The notes under the pieces are model-generated. The model saw only the letters and a program-made list of their open reading frames with translations. It was not told the DNA's origin and ran no database searches. Position numbers and translations under genes: made by a program. DNA of 64,000 nucleotides, taken from contig NZ_JYLK01000003.1 in the NCBI RefSeq assembly GCF_001439805.1, forward strand, positions 1 through 64,000, in the 5' to 3' direction. Below, piece after piece: positions 43,438 through 53,074 of this stretch (the first letter of the stretch is position 1; every line of letters starts with the position of its first letter). The stretch is from Pseudomonas trivialis (GTDB lineage Bacteria > Pseudomonadota > Gammaproteobacteria > Pseudomonadales > Pseudomonadaceae).

Positions 43438-44390
43438 CGATCAGGCTCTACGGGAGTGGGCTTGGAATGGTCTCGGCCTAAGCCTGAGACATGCTGTTTC
43501 TCATCGGTGTGGCCGGGCTCATCAAATTCCTTTTCGCCAGCGTCCTTGCCTTCAGCCGACATGTGTTCGATCACGGCGTTCATCTCCGCGCCGAGCAACA
43601 GCACGGCGGCGGAAATATAGAAATACAGCAGCAGCACGATAATCGCACCGATACTGCCATACATGGCGTTGTAGTCGGCGAAGGTTTTAACGTAGTAACC
43701 AAAGCCCAGGGACGCGACGATCCACACCACCACGGCCAGCACGGAGCCTGGGGTGATGAAGCGAAACTTCTGCTCCACGTCCGGCATCACGTAATACATG
43801 AGGGCCACGGCAAACATCAGCAGAATCACGATCAACGGCCAGCGCACGATGGTCCACAGGGTGACGACGAATTCCTGCATGCCGATCTGCCCCGCCAGCC
43901 ACTCCATCACTTGCGGGCCCAGCACCATCAGTGCGGCGGCGGCCAACAGCATGCCGGCGATGCCGATGGTGTAGAAAATCGACAGCGGGAAACGCTTCCA
44001 GATCGGCCGGCCTTCCACCACGTCGTAGGCGGCGTTCATTGCGCTCATCATCAGGCGCACGCCGGCCGAAGCGGTCCACAGCGCGATCACGATACCGACC
44101 GAGAGCAGGCCGCCCTTGGATTGCTGCAACTGGTCGATCACCGGGTTGACCTGTTCCAGCGCCTGGGGCGGCAACACCAGCTCCGATTGCAGGCGCAACC
44201 AGCTGAAGAAGTCCGGCAGGTGCAGGAAACCGATCAGGGCAATGAGGAACAGCAGGAAGGGAAACAGCGAAAACAGCATCTGGTAGGCCAGTGCCGAAGC
44301 ATAGGTGGGCATCTCATCATCGATGAATTCGGTGACGGTGCGCATCAGCACCTTGTGCAGCTTGAGGCCTTGTAGTACTGGAAAGATCAT
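43434..44390 (-). CDS. YihY/BrkB-family inner-membrane protein
   Basis: A 318-residue membrane protein with six hydrophobic segments, typical of the YihY/BrkB family: [20 protein letters not shown] near the N terminus, [40 protein letters not shown] and a hydrophilic C-terminal tail. The family's function is poorly defined (once mislabelled RNase BN). ATG has AGGAG upstream; it is translationally coupled to the deformylase gene downstream. Confidence 0.88.
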   Translation of the reverse strand: MIFPVLQGLKLHKVLMRTVTEFIDDEMPTYASALAYQMLFSLFPFLLFLIALIGFLHLPDFFSWLRLQSELVLPPQALEQVNPVIDQLQQSKGGLLSVGIVIALWTASAGVRLMMSAMNAAYDVVEGRPIWKRFPLSIFYTIGIAGMLLAAAALMVLGPQVMEWLAGQIGMQEFVVTLWTIVRWPLIVILLMFAVALMYYVMPDVEQKFRFITPGSVLAVVVWIVASLGFGYYVKTFADYNAMYGSIGAIIVLLLYFYISAAVLLLGAEMNAVIEHMSAEGKDAGEKEFDEPGHTDEKQHVSGLGRDHSKPTPVEPDR

Positions 44391-44512
44391 AGCGTCTCCT
44401 TTCGCCGCAAAAAGGTCAGATTCGTGGGCGACTCAGGGGCCGTTTTCTACATCAAAGTAGCCCATTTGGCGACTTTGAAACAATTTCCAAAGTTTAGTTG
44501 CAGCAGCTGACA

Positions 44513-44538
44513 CAAAAACGGCCATCCGTGGATGGCCG
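44513..44538 (-). terminator. Intrinsic terminator of the CsbD gene
   Basis: On the minus strand CGGCCATCC-AC-GGATGGCCG is a perfect 9-bp stem followed by TTTTTG, 27 bases after the CsbD stop codon. Confidence 0.9.
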
Positions 44539-44564
44539 CTGTTGTGCGCAAACGCAGTGCCGGG

Positions 44565-44756
44565 TCAGGCTTTATCGACGGTATTCTTGACCGCATCCTT
44601 GGTCTTGCCAACGGCTTGCTGGGCTTCGCCCTTGAGTTCCTGAGCCTTGCCTTCAGCACGCAGTTTGTCGTTATCCGTGGCTTTGCCGACGCCTTGCTTG
44701 ACGTTGCCGACGGCTTCGTTAGCCATGCCTTTTACCTTATCGGAAGTGCTGCCCAT
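44565..44756 (-). CDS. CsbD-family stress protein
   Basis: A 63-residue, highly charged helical protein: [40 protein letters not shown]. This is the CsbD family, induced by general stress in many bacteria, of unknown biochemical role. ATG 44756 has AGGAG eight bases upstream; the open frame starts at 44780. Monocistronic, with a terminator. Confidence 0.88.
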   Translation of the reverse strand: MGSTSDKVKGMANEAVGNVKQGVGKATDNDKLRAEGKAQELKGEAQQAVGKTKDAVKNTVDKA

Positions 44757-44956
44757 GGTATTACTCCTGATAACAATCAAATGGTTTTTAATGACTACCT
44801 GAAGATTGACCCGGGGCTGTTCTGTAGAGTTTCAATTATTTTCAGGCCGCATTTGATCGCCCCATAAAGGTTTGGCTTTATGTTTTGCGGCCAACCCACG
44901 AGAATGCCCGGCAGATTCAGGCTCAAATGCTGAATAACAGCTCCCGTAGGAAGGTT

Positions 44957-45334
44957 ATGAAACTCGATAAGACACAGGCCATCGCTCGCAGAAACCAGGC
45001 ATTGGGCGGCGCCGTACTCGGCGTCAACAACTGCCACTTCACCGACCTGGACCGCAAACGCAACATCTGGTGGTTCGACCTGCCGCTGGTGCGCATTGGC
45101 GTGGGCCAGTACGAGTGGATTCACCTGTTGATGCACAACGCCGAGACCGACCAGTTGCTGCACCTCAAAGTGCCCACGCTGTTCCTGCGCGAGAACCTGG
45201 AAGGGCTGGTGGTGCGCAATGCGGGCAAGCGCAAGCCGGAGATCACCCTGGAGTTGAGCGCGGACAAGGATTCATACCTCAAGGACGTGCGCCCGGCGGG
45301 TGCGGGAATCAGCTTCGCGCAGTTCGCCCTGTAA
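44957..45334 (+). CDS. Conserved-looking hypothetical protein
   Basis: A 125-residue protein of unknown family. It contains QALGGAVLGVNNCHFTDLDR, NIWWFDLPL, WIHLLMHNAETDQLLHLKVP and LFLRENLEGLVVRN, a pattern of alternating beta strands that may form a small globular domain. No signal or membrane segment. ATG 44957 follows AGGAAGG closely. It ends at a shared terminator with fadD1. Confidence 0.65.
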   Translation: MKLDKTQAIARRNQALGGAVLGVNNCHFTDLDRKRNIWWFDLPLVRIGVGQYEWIHLLMHNAETDQLLHLKVPTLFLRENLEGLVVRNAGKRKPEITLELSADKDSYLKDVRPAGAGISFAQFAL

Positions 45335-45350
45335 AAAATGTGCAGGCCAT

Positions 45351-45377
45351 AAAAACCCCGCATTGGCGGGGTTTTTT
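45351..45377. terminator. Bidirectional intrinsic terminator
   Basis: AAAACCCCGC-ATTG-GCGGGGTTTT with A and T runs on both sides lies between the convergent hypothetical gene and fadD1. Confidence 0.93.
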
Positions 45378-45383
45378 ATTGGG

Positions 45384-47075
45384 TTACTTTTTCAGGCCCA
45401 GCTTCTTCAGTTCTTCGTCGCGCAATTCACGTCGCAGAATCTTGCCCACATTGGTGGTCGGCAACACATCGCGAAATTCCACCGCCTTGGGCACCTTGTA
45501 GGCGGTGACGTTGGCGCGCATGTGTTCCATCACCTGATCCTTGGTCAGGGTTGCGCCTGGCTTGACCACGATGAACAGCTTGATGATCTCCCCGGACTTT
45601 TCGTCCGGTACGCCGATGGCGGCGCACTGCAATACACCCGGCAGGCCGGCCAGCACGTCTTCCAGTTCGTTGGGGTAGACGTTGAAGCCGGACACCAGAA
45701 TCATGTCCTTCTTGCGGTCGACAATGCGCAGGTAGCCGTCGGGCTGGATGATCGCGATGTCGCCGGTCTTCAACCAGCCTTCGCTGTCGAGCATCTCGGC
45801 GGTGGCGTCTTCGCGCTGCCAGTAGCCCTTCATCACTTGCGGACCTTTCACGCACAGCTCGCCGGTCTCGCCCAGCGCCAGCTCGGTGCCATCGTCGGCG
45901 ATGACCTTGCACACCGTGGACGGCACCGGGATGCCGATGGTGCCGATCTGGATATGCTGGATCGGGTTGACCGTGGCCACCGGGCTGGTCTCGGTCATGC
46001 CGTAACCTTCACAGATGCCGCAGCCGGTCACGGCCTTCCAGCGCTCGGCCGCCGCCAATTGCAGGGCCATGCCTCCGGACAGGGTGACTTTGAGCGCCGA
46101 GAAGTCCAGCTTGCGGAAGCCTTCGTTATTGCACAGCGCCACGAACAGGGTGTTGAGGCCGACAAAGCCGCTGAACTTCCACTTCGACAGTTCCTTGACC
46201 ATCGCCGGCAGGTCGCGCGGGTTGCTGATCAGGATGTTGTGGTTGCCGATCAGCATCATCGCCATGCAATGAAAGGTGAACGCGTAGATGTGGTAAAGCG
46301 GCAGCGGCGTGATGAGGATCTCGCAGCCTTCATTGAGGTTGGAGCCCATCAGCGCCTTGCACTGCAGCATGTTGGCAACGAGGTTGCGATGGGTGAGCAT
46401 CGCGCCCTTCGCCACGCCGGTGGTGCCGCCGGTGTATTGCAGCACCGCCACCTCATCGCTGGCCGGGCTCACTTCGTTGACGGTCTGACCATGGCCCCTG
46501 GCTAGCACATCATTGAACTTGATCGCCTTCGGCAAGTGGTAGACCGGCACCATTTTCTTAACGTACTTGATGACGCTGTTGATCAGCAGGCGCTTGAGCG
46601 GCGGCAGCAGGTCAGCCACTTCGGTAACGATCACGTGCTTGACGGCGGTTTTGGGCACGACCTTTTCCGCCAGATGGGCCATGTTGGCCAGGCACACCAG
46701 GGCCTTGGCCCCGGAGTCGTTGAATTGGTGTTCCATCTCCCGCGCGGTGTACAGCGGGTTGGTGTTGACCACGATCAGCCCGGCACGGATGGCGCCGAAC
46801 ACGGCGACCGGGTATTGCAGGACGTTGGGCAGTTGCACTGCGATTCGGTCGCCGGGCTGCAGGTCTGTGTGCTGCTGAAGGTAAGCGGCAAAGGCGCCGG
46901 ACAATTCGTACAGCTCACCGTAGGTGAGGGTCTTGCCCAGGTTGCTGAACGCCGGCTTGTTGGCGAAGCGCTGGCAGGACTGCTTCAATACCGCCTGAAT
47001 ATTCGGATACTCGTCTGGATTGATTTGTGCAGCAATCCCGGCGGGGTACTTATCCTTCCAAAAGTCTTCATTCAT
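45384..47075 (-). CDS. fadD1: Long-chain fatty-acid CoA ligase, first paralogue
   Basis: A 563-residue acyl-CoA synthetase. The AMP-binding motif reads YTGGTTGVAKGAMLTHRN; further motifs are GYGMTETSP, GYWQREDATAEMLDSEGWLK, TGDIAI and the C-terminal KVPKAVEFRD. It activates fatty acids with ATP and CoA for beta-oxidation. Order and orientation beside a second such gene, a hydrolase and a MaoC gene match fadD1 (PA3299) of P. aeruginosa. ATG has GGAG upstream. Confidence 0.93.
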   Translation of the reverse strand: MNEDFWKDKYPAGIAAQINPDEYPNIQAVLKQSCQRFANKPAFSNLGKTLTYGELYELSGAFAAYLQQHTDLQPGDRIAVQLPNVLQYPVAVFGAIRAGLIVVNTNPLYTAREMEHQFNDSGAKALVCLANMAHLAEKVVPKTAVKHVIVTEVADLLPPLKRLLINSVIKYVKKMVPVYHLPKAIKFNDVLARGHGQTVNEVSPASDEVAVLQYTGGTTGVAKGAMLTHRNLVANMLQCKALMGSNLNEGCEILITPLPLYHIYAFTFHCMAMMLIGNHNILISNPRDLPAMVKELSKWKFSGFVGLNTLFVALCNNEGFRKLDFSALKVTLSGGMALQLAAAERWKAVTGCGICEGYGMTETSPVATVNPIQHIQIGTIGIPVPSTVCKVIADDGTELALGETGELCVKGPQVMKGYWQREDATAEMLDSEGWLKTGDIAIIQPDGYLRIVDRKKDMILVSGFNVYPNELEDVLAGLPGVLQCAAIGVPDEKSGEIIKLFIVVKPGATLTKDQVMEHMRANVTAYKVPKAVEFRDVLPTTNVGKILRRELRDEELKKLGLKK

Positions 47076-47107
47076 GGAAGCCCACTCCTCAGCGACGCGA
47101 ATTCATC

Positions 47108-47124
47108 ATCGCATTTGATGCGAT
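47108..47124. promoter_or_regulatory. Palindrome upstream of fadD1
   Basis: ATCGCAT-TTG-ATGCGAT is a perfect 7-bp inverted repeat 33 bases before the fadD1 start. It could be an operator. The regulator is unknown; it does not match the PsrA-type GAAAC-N4-GTTTC form. Confidence 0.35.
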
Positions 47125-47350
47125 TATTATTGGTGTGTGTTTTGTACGGTGAATCCGGCGCTTCACAGCAGGCCGAGACGTCACAAAGCGCGCCGAGAGT
47201 AGCAGCTTTGCCAAGGGCCGCCTAGAGCCAAACGAGGGTCCCGCGGTCATAATCACGACTGTCCTACAATATTTAGTCACACTTTAAACGCACGTTGAAT
47301 ATCCCGGTAAACCGCTCTGGAACAAGCCCTCCAGCGCACCCCAAAGCAAA

Positions 47351-47440
47351 TGTGGGAGGGGGCTTGCTCCCGATAGCGGCATATCAGTCACCCAATATGT
47401 TGACTGACCCACTGCTATCGGGAGCAAGCCCCCTCCCACA
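47351..47440. repeat. REPIN between fadD2 and fadD1
   Basis: TGTGGGAGGGGGCTTGCTCC at the left and its complement at the right, with matching CGATAGC/GCTATCG inner arms, form a long hairpin in the 390-base gap between the two genes. Apart from this and the palindrome near fadD1, nothing else is seen in the gap. Confidence 0.85.
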
Positions 47441-47465
47441 CTTTTAGTAGCTGTCAATTCGAGGC

Positions 47466-49154
47466 TCAGGCGATGTCGCGCAGCTCCCGTCGCAGGATTT
47501 TTCCTACCGGCGTCATCGGCAACGAGTCGCGCAACACGATCTGCTTGGGCACCTTGTAGCCGGTGAAGTTGGCCTTGCAGTACGCCTTCAGTTCTTCAAC
47601 GCTCACGCCCTGGGCACGCGCCACCACGAACAGCTTCACCGCCTCCCCCGTGCGTTCGTCCGGCACGCCGATGACTGCGCAATTGGCCACGGCCGGATGC
47701 GCCATCACCACGTCTTCGATCTCGTTGGGGTACACGTTGAAACCCGAGACGATGATCAGGTCTTTCTTGCGATCGACAATGCGTATGAAACCGTCCTCAT
47801 CGATCACGGCAATATCGCCGGTCTTGAACCAGCCTTCGGCGTCCAGCGCCTCGGCGGTGGCCGCCGGTTGCTGCCAGTAGCCCTTCATCACCTGCGGGCC
47901 CTTGATGCACAGCTCGCCACGCTCGCCCAACGGCATTTCGACACCTTCGTCGTCGATCACCTTCATGGCAGTGGCTGGCACGGGAATGCCAACGGTGCCC
48001 AGTCGCGATTTATCGCCGTACGGGTTGGCGCTGGCCACCGGGGAGGTTTCCGTCAGGCCGTAACCCTCGCCGATTGCGCAGCCGGTGAGCTGCTGCCAGC
48101 GCTCCGCGGTGGCCTTGATCAGCGCGGTGCCGCCGGAGTTGGTGGTTTTGAGGTGAGAGAAATCCAACTGCTTGAATTCCGGGTGATCCATCAGCGCGAC
48201 AAACAGCGTGTTGAGCCCGAGCAGCCCGGTGAAACGCCACTTTTTCAGCTCCTTGATAAACCCGCCAATGTCCCGTGGGTTGGTGATCAGCACGTTGTGG
48301 TTGCCCGAGACCATCATGCACATGCAGTTCGCGGTGAAGGCATAGATGTGGTACAGCGGCAGCGGCGCGATCATCACCTCCTGGCCCTCCTTGACCAGCG
48401 GCAGGCCGTCGTCGCCGGTCTGCGACATGCAGGCGCGCACCTGCTGCATGTTCGCCACCAGGTTGCGGTGGGTGAGCATCGCGCCCTTGGCCAGGCCGGT
48501 GGTGCCGCCGGTGTATTGCAGCACGGCGATATCGTCCAGGCTCACCGGGTGGCGCGTCACGTCCAGGCTTGCCCCCATACGCAGGGCGCGCTTGAACGGC
48601 ACCGCGCGCGGCAGGTGGTAGGCCGGCACCATTTTCTTCACCTTGTCGACCAGGGTGTTGACCAGCCAGCCCTTGGCCGCCGGCATGAAGTCGCCCATTC
48701 GGGCTTCGATCAAGTAGTCGATGGCGGTGTCGGCGCACACTTCCTCCACGCGCGAACCAAACAGGTTGAGATAGACCAGCGCACGCACGCCGGCATCCTT
48801 GAACTGATGGCGCATCTCGCGCGGGGTGTACAGGGGGTTGGTGTTGACCACGATCAGTCCGGCGCGCAGGGCGCCGAACACGGCAATCGGGTAATGCAGC
48901 ACGTTGGGCATCTGCACCGCGATGCGCTCGCCGGGCTTGAGGTCGGTGTGCTGCTGCAGGTAACCGGCGAACGCCGCACTCTGACGCTCAAGTTCGGCGT
49001 AGGTCAGGGTAATCCCCATGTTGCTGAATGCCGGACGGTCGGCGAAGGTCTTGCAGGAGCGCTCGAACACTTCGATCACCGAGGTGTAGGCGGTGAGGTC
49101 GATGGTATTGGGAACACCGGGCGCGCGTTTGTCATTCCAGAAATCAGGTTGCAT
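47466..49154 (-). CDS. fadD2: Long-chain fatty-acid CoA ligase, second paralogue
   Basis: A 562-residue acyl-CoA synthetase strongly similar to the neighbouring fadD1 product: YTGGTTGLAKGAMLTHRN, GYGLTETSPVASANPYGD, GYWQQPAATAEALDAEGWFK and TGDIAVIDEDG. The tandem pair fits PA3299/PA3300, whose members differ in chain-length preference and condition of use. ATG 49154 has GAGGA upstream. It is divergent from the lysophospholipase-like gene. Confidence 0.93.
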   Translation of the reverse strand: MQPDFWNDKRAPGVPNTIDLTAYTSVIEVFERSCKTFADRPAFSNMGITLTYAELERQSAAFAGYLQQHTDLKPGERIAVQMPNVLHYPIAVFGALRAGLIVVNTNPLYTPREMRHQFKDAGVRALVYLNLFGSRVEEVCADTAIDYLIEARMGDFMPAAKGWLVNTLVDKVKKMVPAYHLPRAVPFKRALRMGASLDVTRHPVSLDDIAVLQYTGGTTGLAKGAMLTHRNLVANMQQVRACMSQTGDDGLPLVKEGQEVMIAPLPLYHIYAFTANCMCMMVSGNHNVLITNPRDIGGFIKELKKWRFTGLLGLNTLFVALMDHPEFKQLDFSHLKTTNSGGTALIKATAERWQQLTGCAIGEGYGLTETSPVASANPYGDKSRLGTVGIPVPATAMKVIDDEGVEMPLGERGELCIKGPQVMKGYWQQPAATAEALDAEGWFKTGDIAVIDEDGFIRIVDRKKDLIIVSGFNVYPNEIEDVVMAHPAVANCAVIGVPDERTGEAVKLFVVARAQGVSVEELKAYCKANFTGYKVPKQIVLRDSLPMTPVGKILRRELRDIA

Positions 49155-49344
49155 TATTCTTGTCCTCTTACCTGAGTGTGTCCGGCCGCTGCTATAAAAA
49201 GCGGAGCTTTGGGGACGGTAGCAGCTATGGCCAAACAGGCAAATACGCTAAATCGTGTCATTGATTGTATGAATCTTGCCGCTGAGGCGTGGGCAGATAC
49301 CTGGCGCGCGATACACTGCCCCATCCCGAGCAAAGGAAAGCGCC

Positions 49345-50289
49345 ATGAACCACAGCACCTTCTGGCTGACCGCGACTGACCACAGCCGTCTGTACGTCAA
49401 TCAATGGCTGCCGGAGGGCCCCGCCAGGGCCGTGGTGATGCTGTCCCACGGCATGGCCGAACACAGCGGGCGCTATGGGCGCCTGGCCGCAGCCCTGTGC
49501 GCCGGCGGCTACGGTGTGTATGCGCTGGACCAGCGTGGCCACGGCCTTACCGCCGAGTCAGGCACCCTGGGTCTGTACGCCGAGCAGGACGGCTGGAACA
49601 CGGTGGTCGGCGACCTCGCCAGCCTCCACCAGCACATCGGCCAGCAGCAGCCGGGGTTGCCGATCATTCTGCTGGGTCACAGCATGGGCAGCTACATCGC
49701 CCAGGCCTACCTGCTGCACCACAGCGCCAGCCTGCATGGGGCAATTCTCAGCGGCTCGAATTTCCAGCCGGCGGCCCTGTATCGCGCCGCCCGGGTGATT
49801 GCGCGTGTCGAACGTGTTCGCCAGGGCTTGCGCGGGCGCAGCGCGCTGATTGACTGGCTGTCGTTCGGCTCGTTCAACAAGGCGTTCAAACCGACGCGCA
49901 CGGCGTTTGACTGGCTCAGCCGCGACCCCGTCGAAGTCGACCGTTACATCAACGATCCGCTCTGTGGTTTTCGTTGCACCAATCAGCTGTGGATCGATCT
50001 GCTGGGCGGTTTGCAGCACATCAGCAAGGCATCCAACCTCGCGCAGATTGATCCGGGCCTGCCGATTCTGGTGGTGGGCGGCGAATGTGATCCGGTGAGC
50101 GACGGCAAGCGTCTCAACAGCCTGGCCCACGCCCTGCGTGAGGCCGGCTGCCAATATGTGCAATTGACGACCTACCCGCACGCGCGGCATGAAGTGTTCA
50201 ACGAAACCAATCGCGATGAAGTGACAACGGATGTACTGCACTGGCTCGACCAGGCCCTGACCCTGCGCAGGCCGGCGCGCTGCGAATAA
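49345..50289 (+). CDS. Alpha/beta hydrolase, lysophospholipase-like
   Basis: A 314-residue serine hydrolase: VVMLSHGMAEHSGRYGRLAA, YALDQRGHGLTAES, the nucleophile elbow LGHSMGSYIAQ, then Asp in GGECDPVSDG and His in YPHARHEVFNE. It fits the monoacylglycerol lipase/PldB group, releasing fatty acids that the adjacent FadD enzymes could activate. ATG 49345 has AAAGGA upstream. It precedes a MaoC gene on the same strand, as at PA3301-PA3302. Confidence 0.9.
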   Translation: MNHSTFWLTATDHSRLYVNQWLPEGPARAVVMLSHGMAEHSGRYGRLAAALCAGGYGVYALDQRGHGLTAESGTLGLYAEQDGWNTVVGDLASLHQHIGQQQPGLPIILLGHSMGSYIAQAYLLHHSASLHGAILSGSNFQPAALYRAARVIARVERVRQGLRGRSALIDWLSFGSFNKAFKPTRTAFDWLSRDPVEVDRYINDPLCGFRCTNQLWIDLLGGLQHISKASNLAQIDPGLPILVVGGECDPVSDGKRLNSLAHALREAGCQYVQLTTYPHARHEVFNETNRDEVTTDVLHWLDQALTLRRPARCE

Positions 50290-50342
50290 CCTTTGCAAAA
50301 CCGGCCATTAAATTACCGACTAGCCACAGGATGCACCTTTAG

Positions 50343-50813
50343 ATGACCCAGGTAACCAACACCCCCTACGAAGCCCTCGAAGTCGGCCAGACCGCCAGCT
50401 ACAGCAAGACCGTCGAAGAGCGCGATATCCAACTGTTCGCCGCCATGTCCGGCGACCACAACCCGGTGCACCTGGACGCCGAATACGCCAAGACCACCAT
50501 GTTCAAGGAGCGAATCGCCCACGGCATGTTCAGCGGCGCGCTGATCAGTGCCGCCGTGGCCTGCGAGTTGCCTGGGCCGGGCACTATCTATGTGGGCCAG
50601 CAGATGAGCTTTCAGAAGCCGGTAAAAATCGGCGACACGCTGACGGTGCGCCTGGAAATTCTGGAAAAGCTGCCAAAATTTCGCGTGCGCATCGCCACCC
50701 GCGTGTTCAACCAGCGCGACGAACTGGTGGTGGATGGCGAAGCGGAGATCATCGCGCCACGCAAGCAACTTGAATTGACGCTGACGCAGTTGCCACCGAT
50801 CAGCATTGGCTGA
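50343..50813 (+). CDS. MaoC-family hydratase
   Basis: A 156-residue hot-dog fold protein with the hydratase motif as MSGDHNPVHLDAEYAK and IAHGMFSGALISA. MaoC proteins hydrate 2-enoyl-CoA to the (R)-3-hydroxyacyl-CoA, linking beta-oxidation to other pathways such as polyester synthesis. It follows the hydrolase by 53 bases and probably shares its transcript. A REP hairpin ends the unit. Confidence 0.9.
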   Translation: MTQVTNTPYEALEVGQTASYSKTVEERDIQLFAAMSGDHNPVHLDAEYAKTTMFKERIAHGMFSGALISAAVACELPGPGTIYVGQQMSFQKPVKIGDTLTVRLEILEKLPKFRVRIATRVFNQRDELVVDGEAEIIAPRKQLELTLTQLPPISIG

Positions 50814-50840
50814 GTCCGAGCCCAAATCCAACGCAAAAAA

Positions 50841-50870
50841 ATGCGGGAGGGGGCAAGCCCCTCCCGCATT
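50841..50870. repeat. Single short REP hairpin between convergent genes
   Basis: ATGCGGGAGGGGGCAAGCCC plus CTCCCGCAT: a variant REP with a longer stem, after the MaoC gene and preceded by an A-run. Confidence 0.8.
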
Positions 50871-50887
50871 GGGTTACAGCGCAGTGC

Positions 50888-51355
50888 TTACGACTCAGCG
50901 CGAGCCTGGTTACGCAGGGCTTTCACTTGGTCGTGGTTGCGTTGCACGCCGTGGTACTGACGCTCTACCAGGTCACGAATACCCAGCAGGTTGTGCTTGT
51001 TGATTTTCTCGATCGCTTCTTCGTAAGCCTTCAGGGCGTGGTCTTCGCCGCGCTCGGCTTCGTTCAGAACGGCTTCTTCGTCTTTACCGGTGACCATCGA
51101 CTTCACGTCGACCCAGCCACGGTGCAGCGCGCCGGCAACGCTGCCGGAATCTTCTGGATCGCCGCCCAGCGCACGCACGGCGGTTTTCAGTTCTGCGGCA
51201 GCGGTGGCGCAATCAGCCGAACGCTTGGCAAACAGAGCCTTGAGCTCCGGGTGCTTGATGTCTTCAGCGCACTCTTTGAAACCTTTCTGACCGTCAATGC
51301 TGGTCTCGATCAGGTCGTTCAGTACGGAGATGGATTCTTTATTGATGTCAGTCAT
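50888..51355 (-). CDS. PA2169-type four-helix-bundle protein (DUF2383)
   Basis: A 155-residue helical protein: SISVLNDLIETSIDGQKGFK, KECAEDIKHPELKALF, RALGGDPEDSGSVAGALHRG, ALKAYEEAIEKINKHN and VERQYHGVQRNHDQVKALR. The Glu/His pattern is that of ferritin-like bundles of the DUF2383 family, often induced by stress or anaerobiosis. No function is established. Monocistronic. Confidence 0.88.
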   Translation of the reverse strand: MTDINKESISVLNDLIETSIDGQKGFKECAEDIKHPELKALFAKRSADCATAAAELKTAVRALGGDPEDSGSVAGALHRGWVDVKSMVTGKDEEAVLNEAERGEDHALKAYEEAIEKINKHNLLGIRDLVERQYHGVQRNHDQVKALRNQARAES

Positions 51356-51561
51356 TTTTCAATTCCTTACGGCAGGTTAAAGGATGCAAGAGTAATTGCA
51401 GTGTCCGTGCCAGCTTTTTGAAAAAAATATTCCTATTTAAAATCAAATAGTTATGAATTATTGAACCATCTGCACCGATGTTATTTGCATGATCTGTCCT
51501 TTGGCCTTCATGCAGAATGCCTGTATTTTCACTGTCACCGTCTTAACCCCCCAAGATCGCC

Positions 51562-51798
51562 ATGAATCCAGAGAAACTTGAACTGCTGATCACCCGCCAG
51601 ATGCCCTTCGGCAAATACAAGGGGCGGATCATCGCCGACCTCCCCGGCCCTTATCTCAACTGGTTCGCCCGCGAAGGTTTCCCCCATGGCGAGCTGGGCG
51701 GCCTGCTGGCCTTGATGCAGGAAATCGACAGCAATGGCCTGGCCGAATTGCTGGAACCGCTGCGCGCCAAACACGGCAAGCCCGCCCCTCGCCATTAG
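51562..51798 (+). CDS. DUF3820 family small protein
   Basis: A 78-residue protein with the DUF3820 signature MPFGKYKGRIIADLPGPYLNW, here as MPFGKYKGRIIADLPGPYLN then W, followed by FAREGFPHGELGGLLALMQE. The family is annotated as a putative quorum-sensing-regulated factor in pseudomonads; its role is unknown. It ends ten bases before the aminotransferase start, so the two are probably co-transcribed. Confidence 0.87.
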   Translation: MNPEKLELLITRQMPFGKYKGRIIADLPGPYLNWFAREGFPHGELGGLLALMQEIDSNGLAELLEPLRAKHGKPAPRH

Positions 51799-51808
51799 GA
51801 GTTTCGCC

Positions 51809-52984
51809 ATGCCAGGTAATGCAAACAACGAACAGCACTGGCGCGGCATCGCCCAGCGCTATGAGCAGGAGCCTGGCCCGATCAACCTGGAAAACGGCTA
51901 CTTCGGGCGCATGAGCCGCACGGTACAGGCGCAGTACCTGGAACACGTAGGGTTCATCAACCGCAGCAACTCGCTGCATGTGCGCCAACGCTTCGAGCGC
52001 GGTGACAACGACGCCATCCGCTGTCAACTGGCCGAGTTGATCAACGCCGATCCGCAGGCGATAGCGTTCACTCGCAACGCCACCGAAGCCCTGCAGTCGC
52101 TGATCCGCAATTACAACCGCCTGCAGCCGGGCGATCAGGTGCTGATCAGCGATCTTGAGTACGACACGGTCAAGGGCGCGATGCGCTGGCTGGCGGGCTA
52201 CCGGGGTGTGGAGGTGATCGAAATCGCCCATCTTCATCCGGCCAGTTTCGACAGCCTGGTGAGCAGCTATCGCGAAGTATTTGTGCAGTATCCGCGCCTG
52301 AAGCTGATGGCGCTGACCCATGTCACCCACCGTACCGGCCTGGTGATGCCCGTCCACACCATCGCCAGGGCTGCGCAGGCGCACGGCGTGGATGTGATCC
52401 TCGACGGCGCCCACGCGCTGGGCCAGATCGACTTCAACCTCGCCGAACTGGGTATCAGCTTTGCCGGCTTCAACCTGCACAAATGGATCGGCGCGCCGCT
52501 GACCCTGGGTTTCCTCTACATCGCCCCCGAGCGCCTGGCCGATATCGACCCGGACATGGGCGAGTGCCACTACCCTTCCACCGATGTGCGCGCACGCACG
52601 CCCTATAGCACGCCGAATTTCCCTGCGTTGATGACGTTGCCATGGGTGCTGGAAGAACATCGCAGCCTGGGTGGCGCGGCGGCCAAGGGTGCGCGGCTCA
52701 AGTACCTGAGGGACAGGTGGGTGAGTCAGGTGCGGTCGCTGCCCGCAATTGAAGTGCTGACGCCGGATGATCCCCGGCTGTACTGCGGCATTACCGCATT
52801 CAAGTTCAGTGGGCGAGACCAACAGATGATGGTGGACCGTCTGCTCAAGGAGCACGGCCTGTTTACCACGACCCGCGTAGGTACGGCGTTTGGCACGTGT
52901 ATCCGGGTGACGCCAGGGGTGGTGACCTGCGTTGAAGACATCGATGTCCTGATCAATGCGATCACTCAACTAGCCAAGGACTGA
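51809..52984 (+). CDS. Class V aminotransferase / isopenicillin-N-epimerase-like PLP enzyme
   Basis: A 391-residue fold-type I PLP enzyme of the class V group: NLENGYFGRMSRTV, FTRNATEALQSLI, LISDLEYDTVKGAM, LMALTHVTHRTGLVMPV, VDVILDGAHALGQIDF (PLP Asp and His) and the PLP lysine in NLHKWIGAPLTLGF. It resembles isopenicillin N epimerase and cysteine-desulfurase-like proteins; the substrate is unknown. ATG 51809 has AGGAG nine bases upstream. Confidence 0.88.
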   Translation: MPGNANNEQHWRGIAQRYEQEPGPINLENGYFGRMSRTVQAQYLEHVGFINRSNSLHVRQRFERGDNDAIRCQLAELINADPQAIAFTRNATEALQSLIRNYNRLQPGDQVLISDLEYDTVKGAMRWLAGYRGVEVIEIAHLHPASFDSLVSSYREVFVQYPRLKLMALTHVTHRTGLVMPVHTIARAAQAHGVDVILDGAHALGQIDFNLAELGISFAGFNLHKWIGAPLTLGFLYIAPERLADIDPDMGECHYPSTDVRARTPYSTPNFPALMTLPWVLEEHRSLGGAAAKGARLKYLRDRWVSQVRSLPAIEVLTPDDPRLYCGITAFKFSGRDQQMMVDRLLKEHGLFTTTRVGTAFGTCIRVTPGVVTCVEDIDVLINAITQLAKD

Positions 52985-53000
52985 GGTTTTTTACAGGCAA

Positions 53001-53036
53001 AAAAAAGCGGCACACCGACCAAGTGCGCCGCAAAAA
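53001..53036. terminator. Bidirectional terminator between aminotransferase and eda
   Basis: GCGGCACAC and GTGCGCCGC form a 9-bp stem with one mismatch, flanked by A-runs on the left and an A-run reading as T on the other strand. Confidence 0.85.
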
Positions 53037-53074
53037 TGCCGTTAAGCACAGCAACAACGATTCTTTACATCCGA

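Noticed and set aside
47351..47440. Regularly recurring GTGGGAGGGGGCTTGC sequences considered as a CRISPR array
   Set aside because: Copies are dispersed singly or as inverted pairs between genes, not as direct repeats with uniform spacers, and no cas genes are present.
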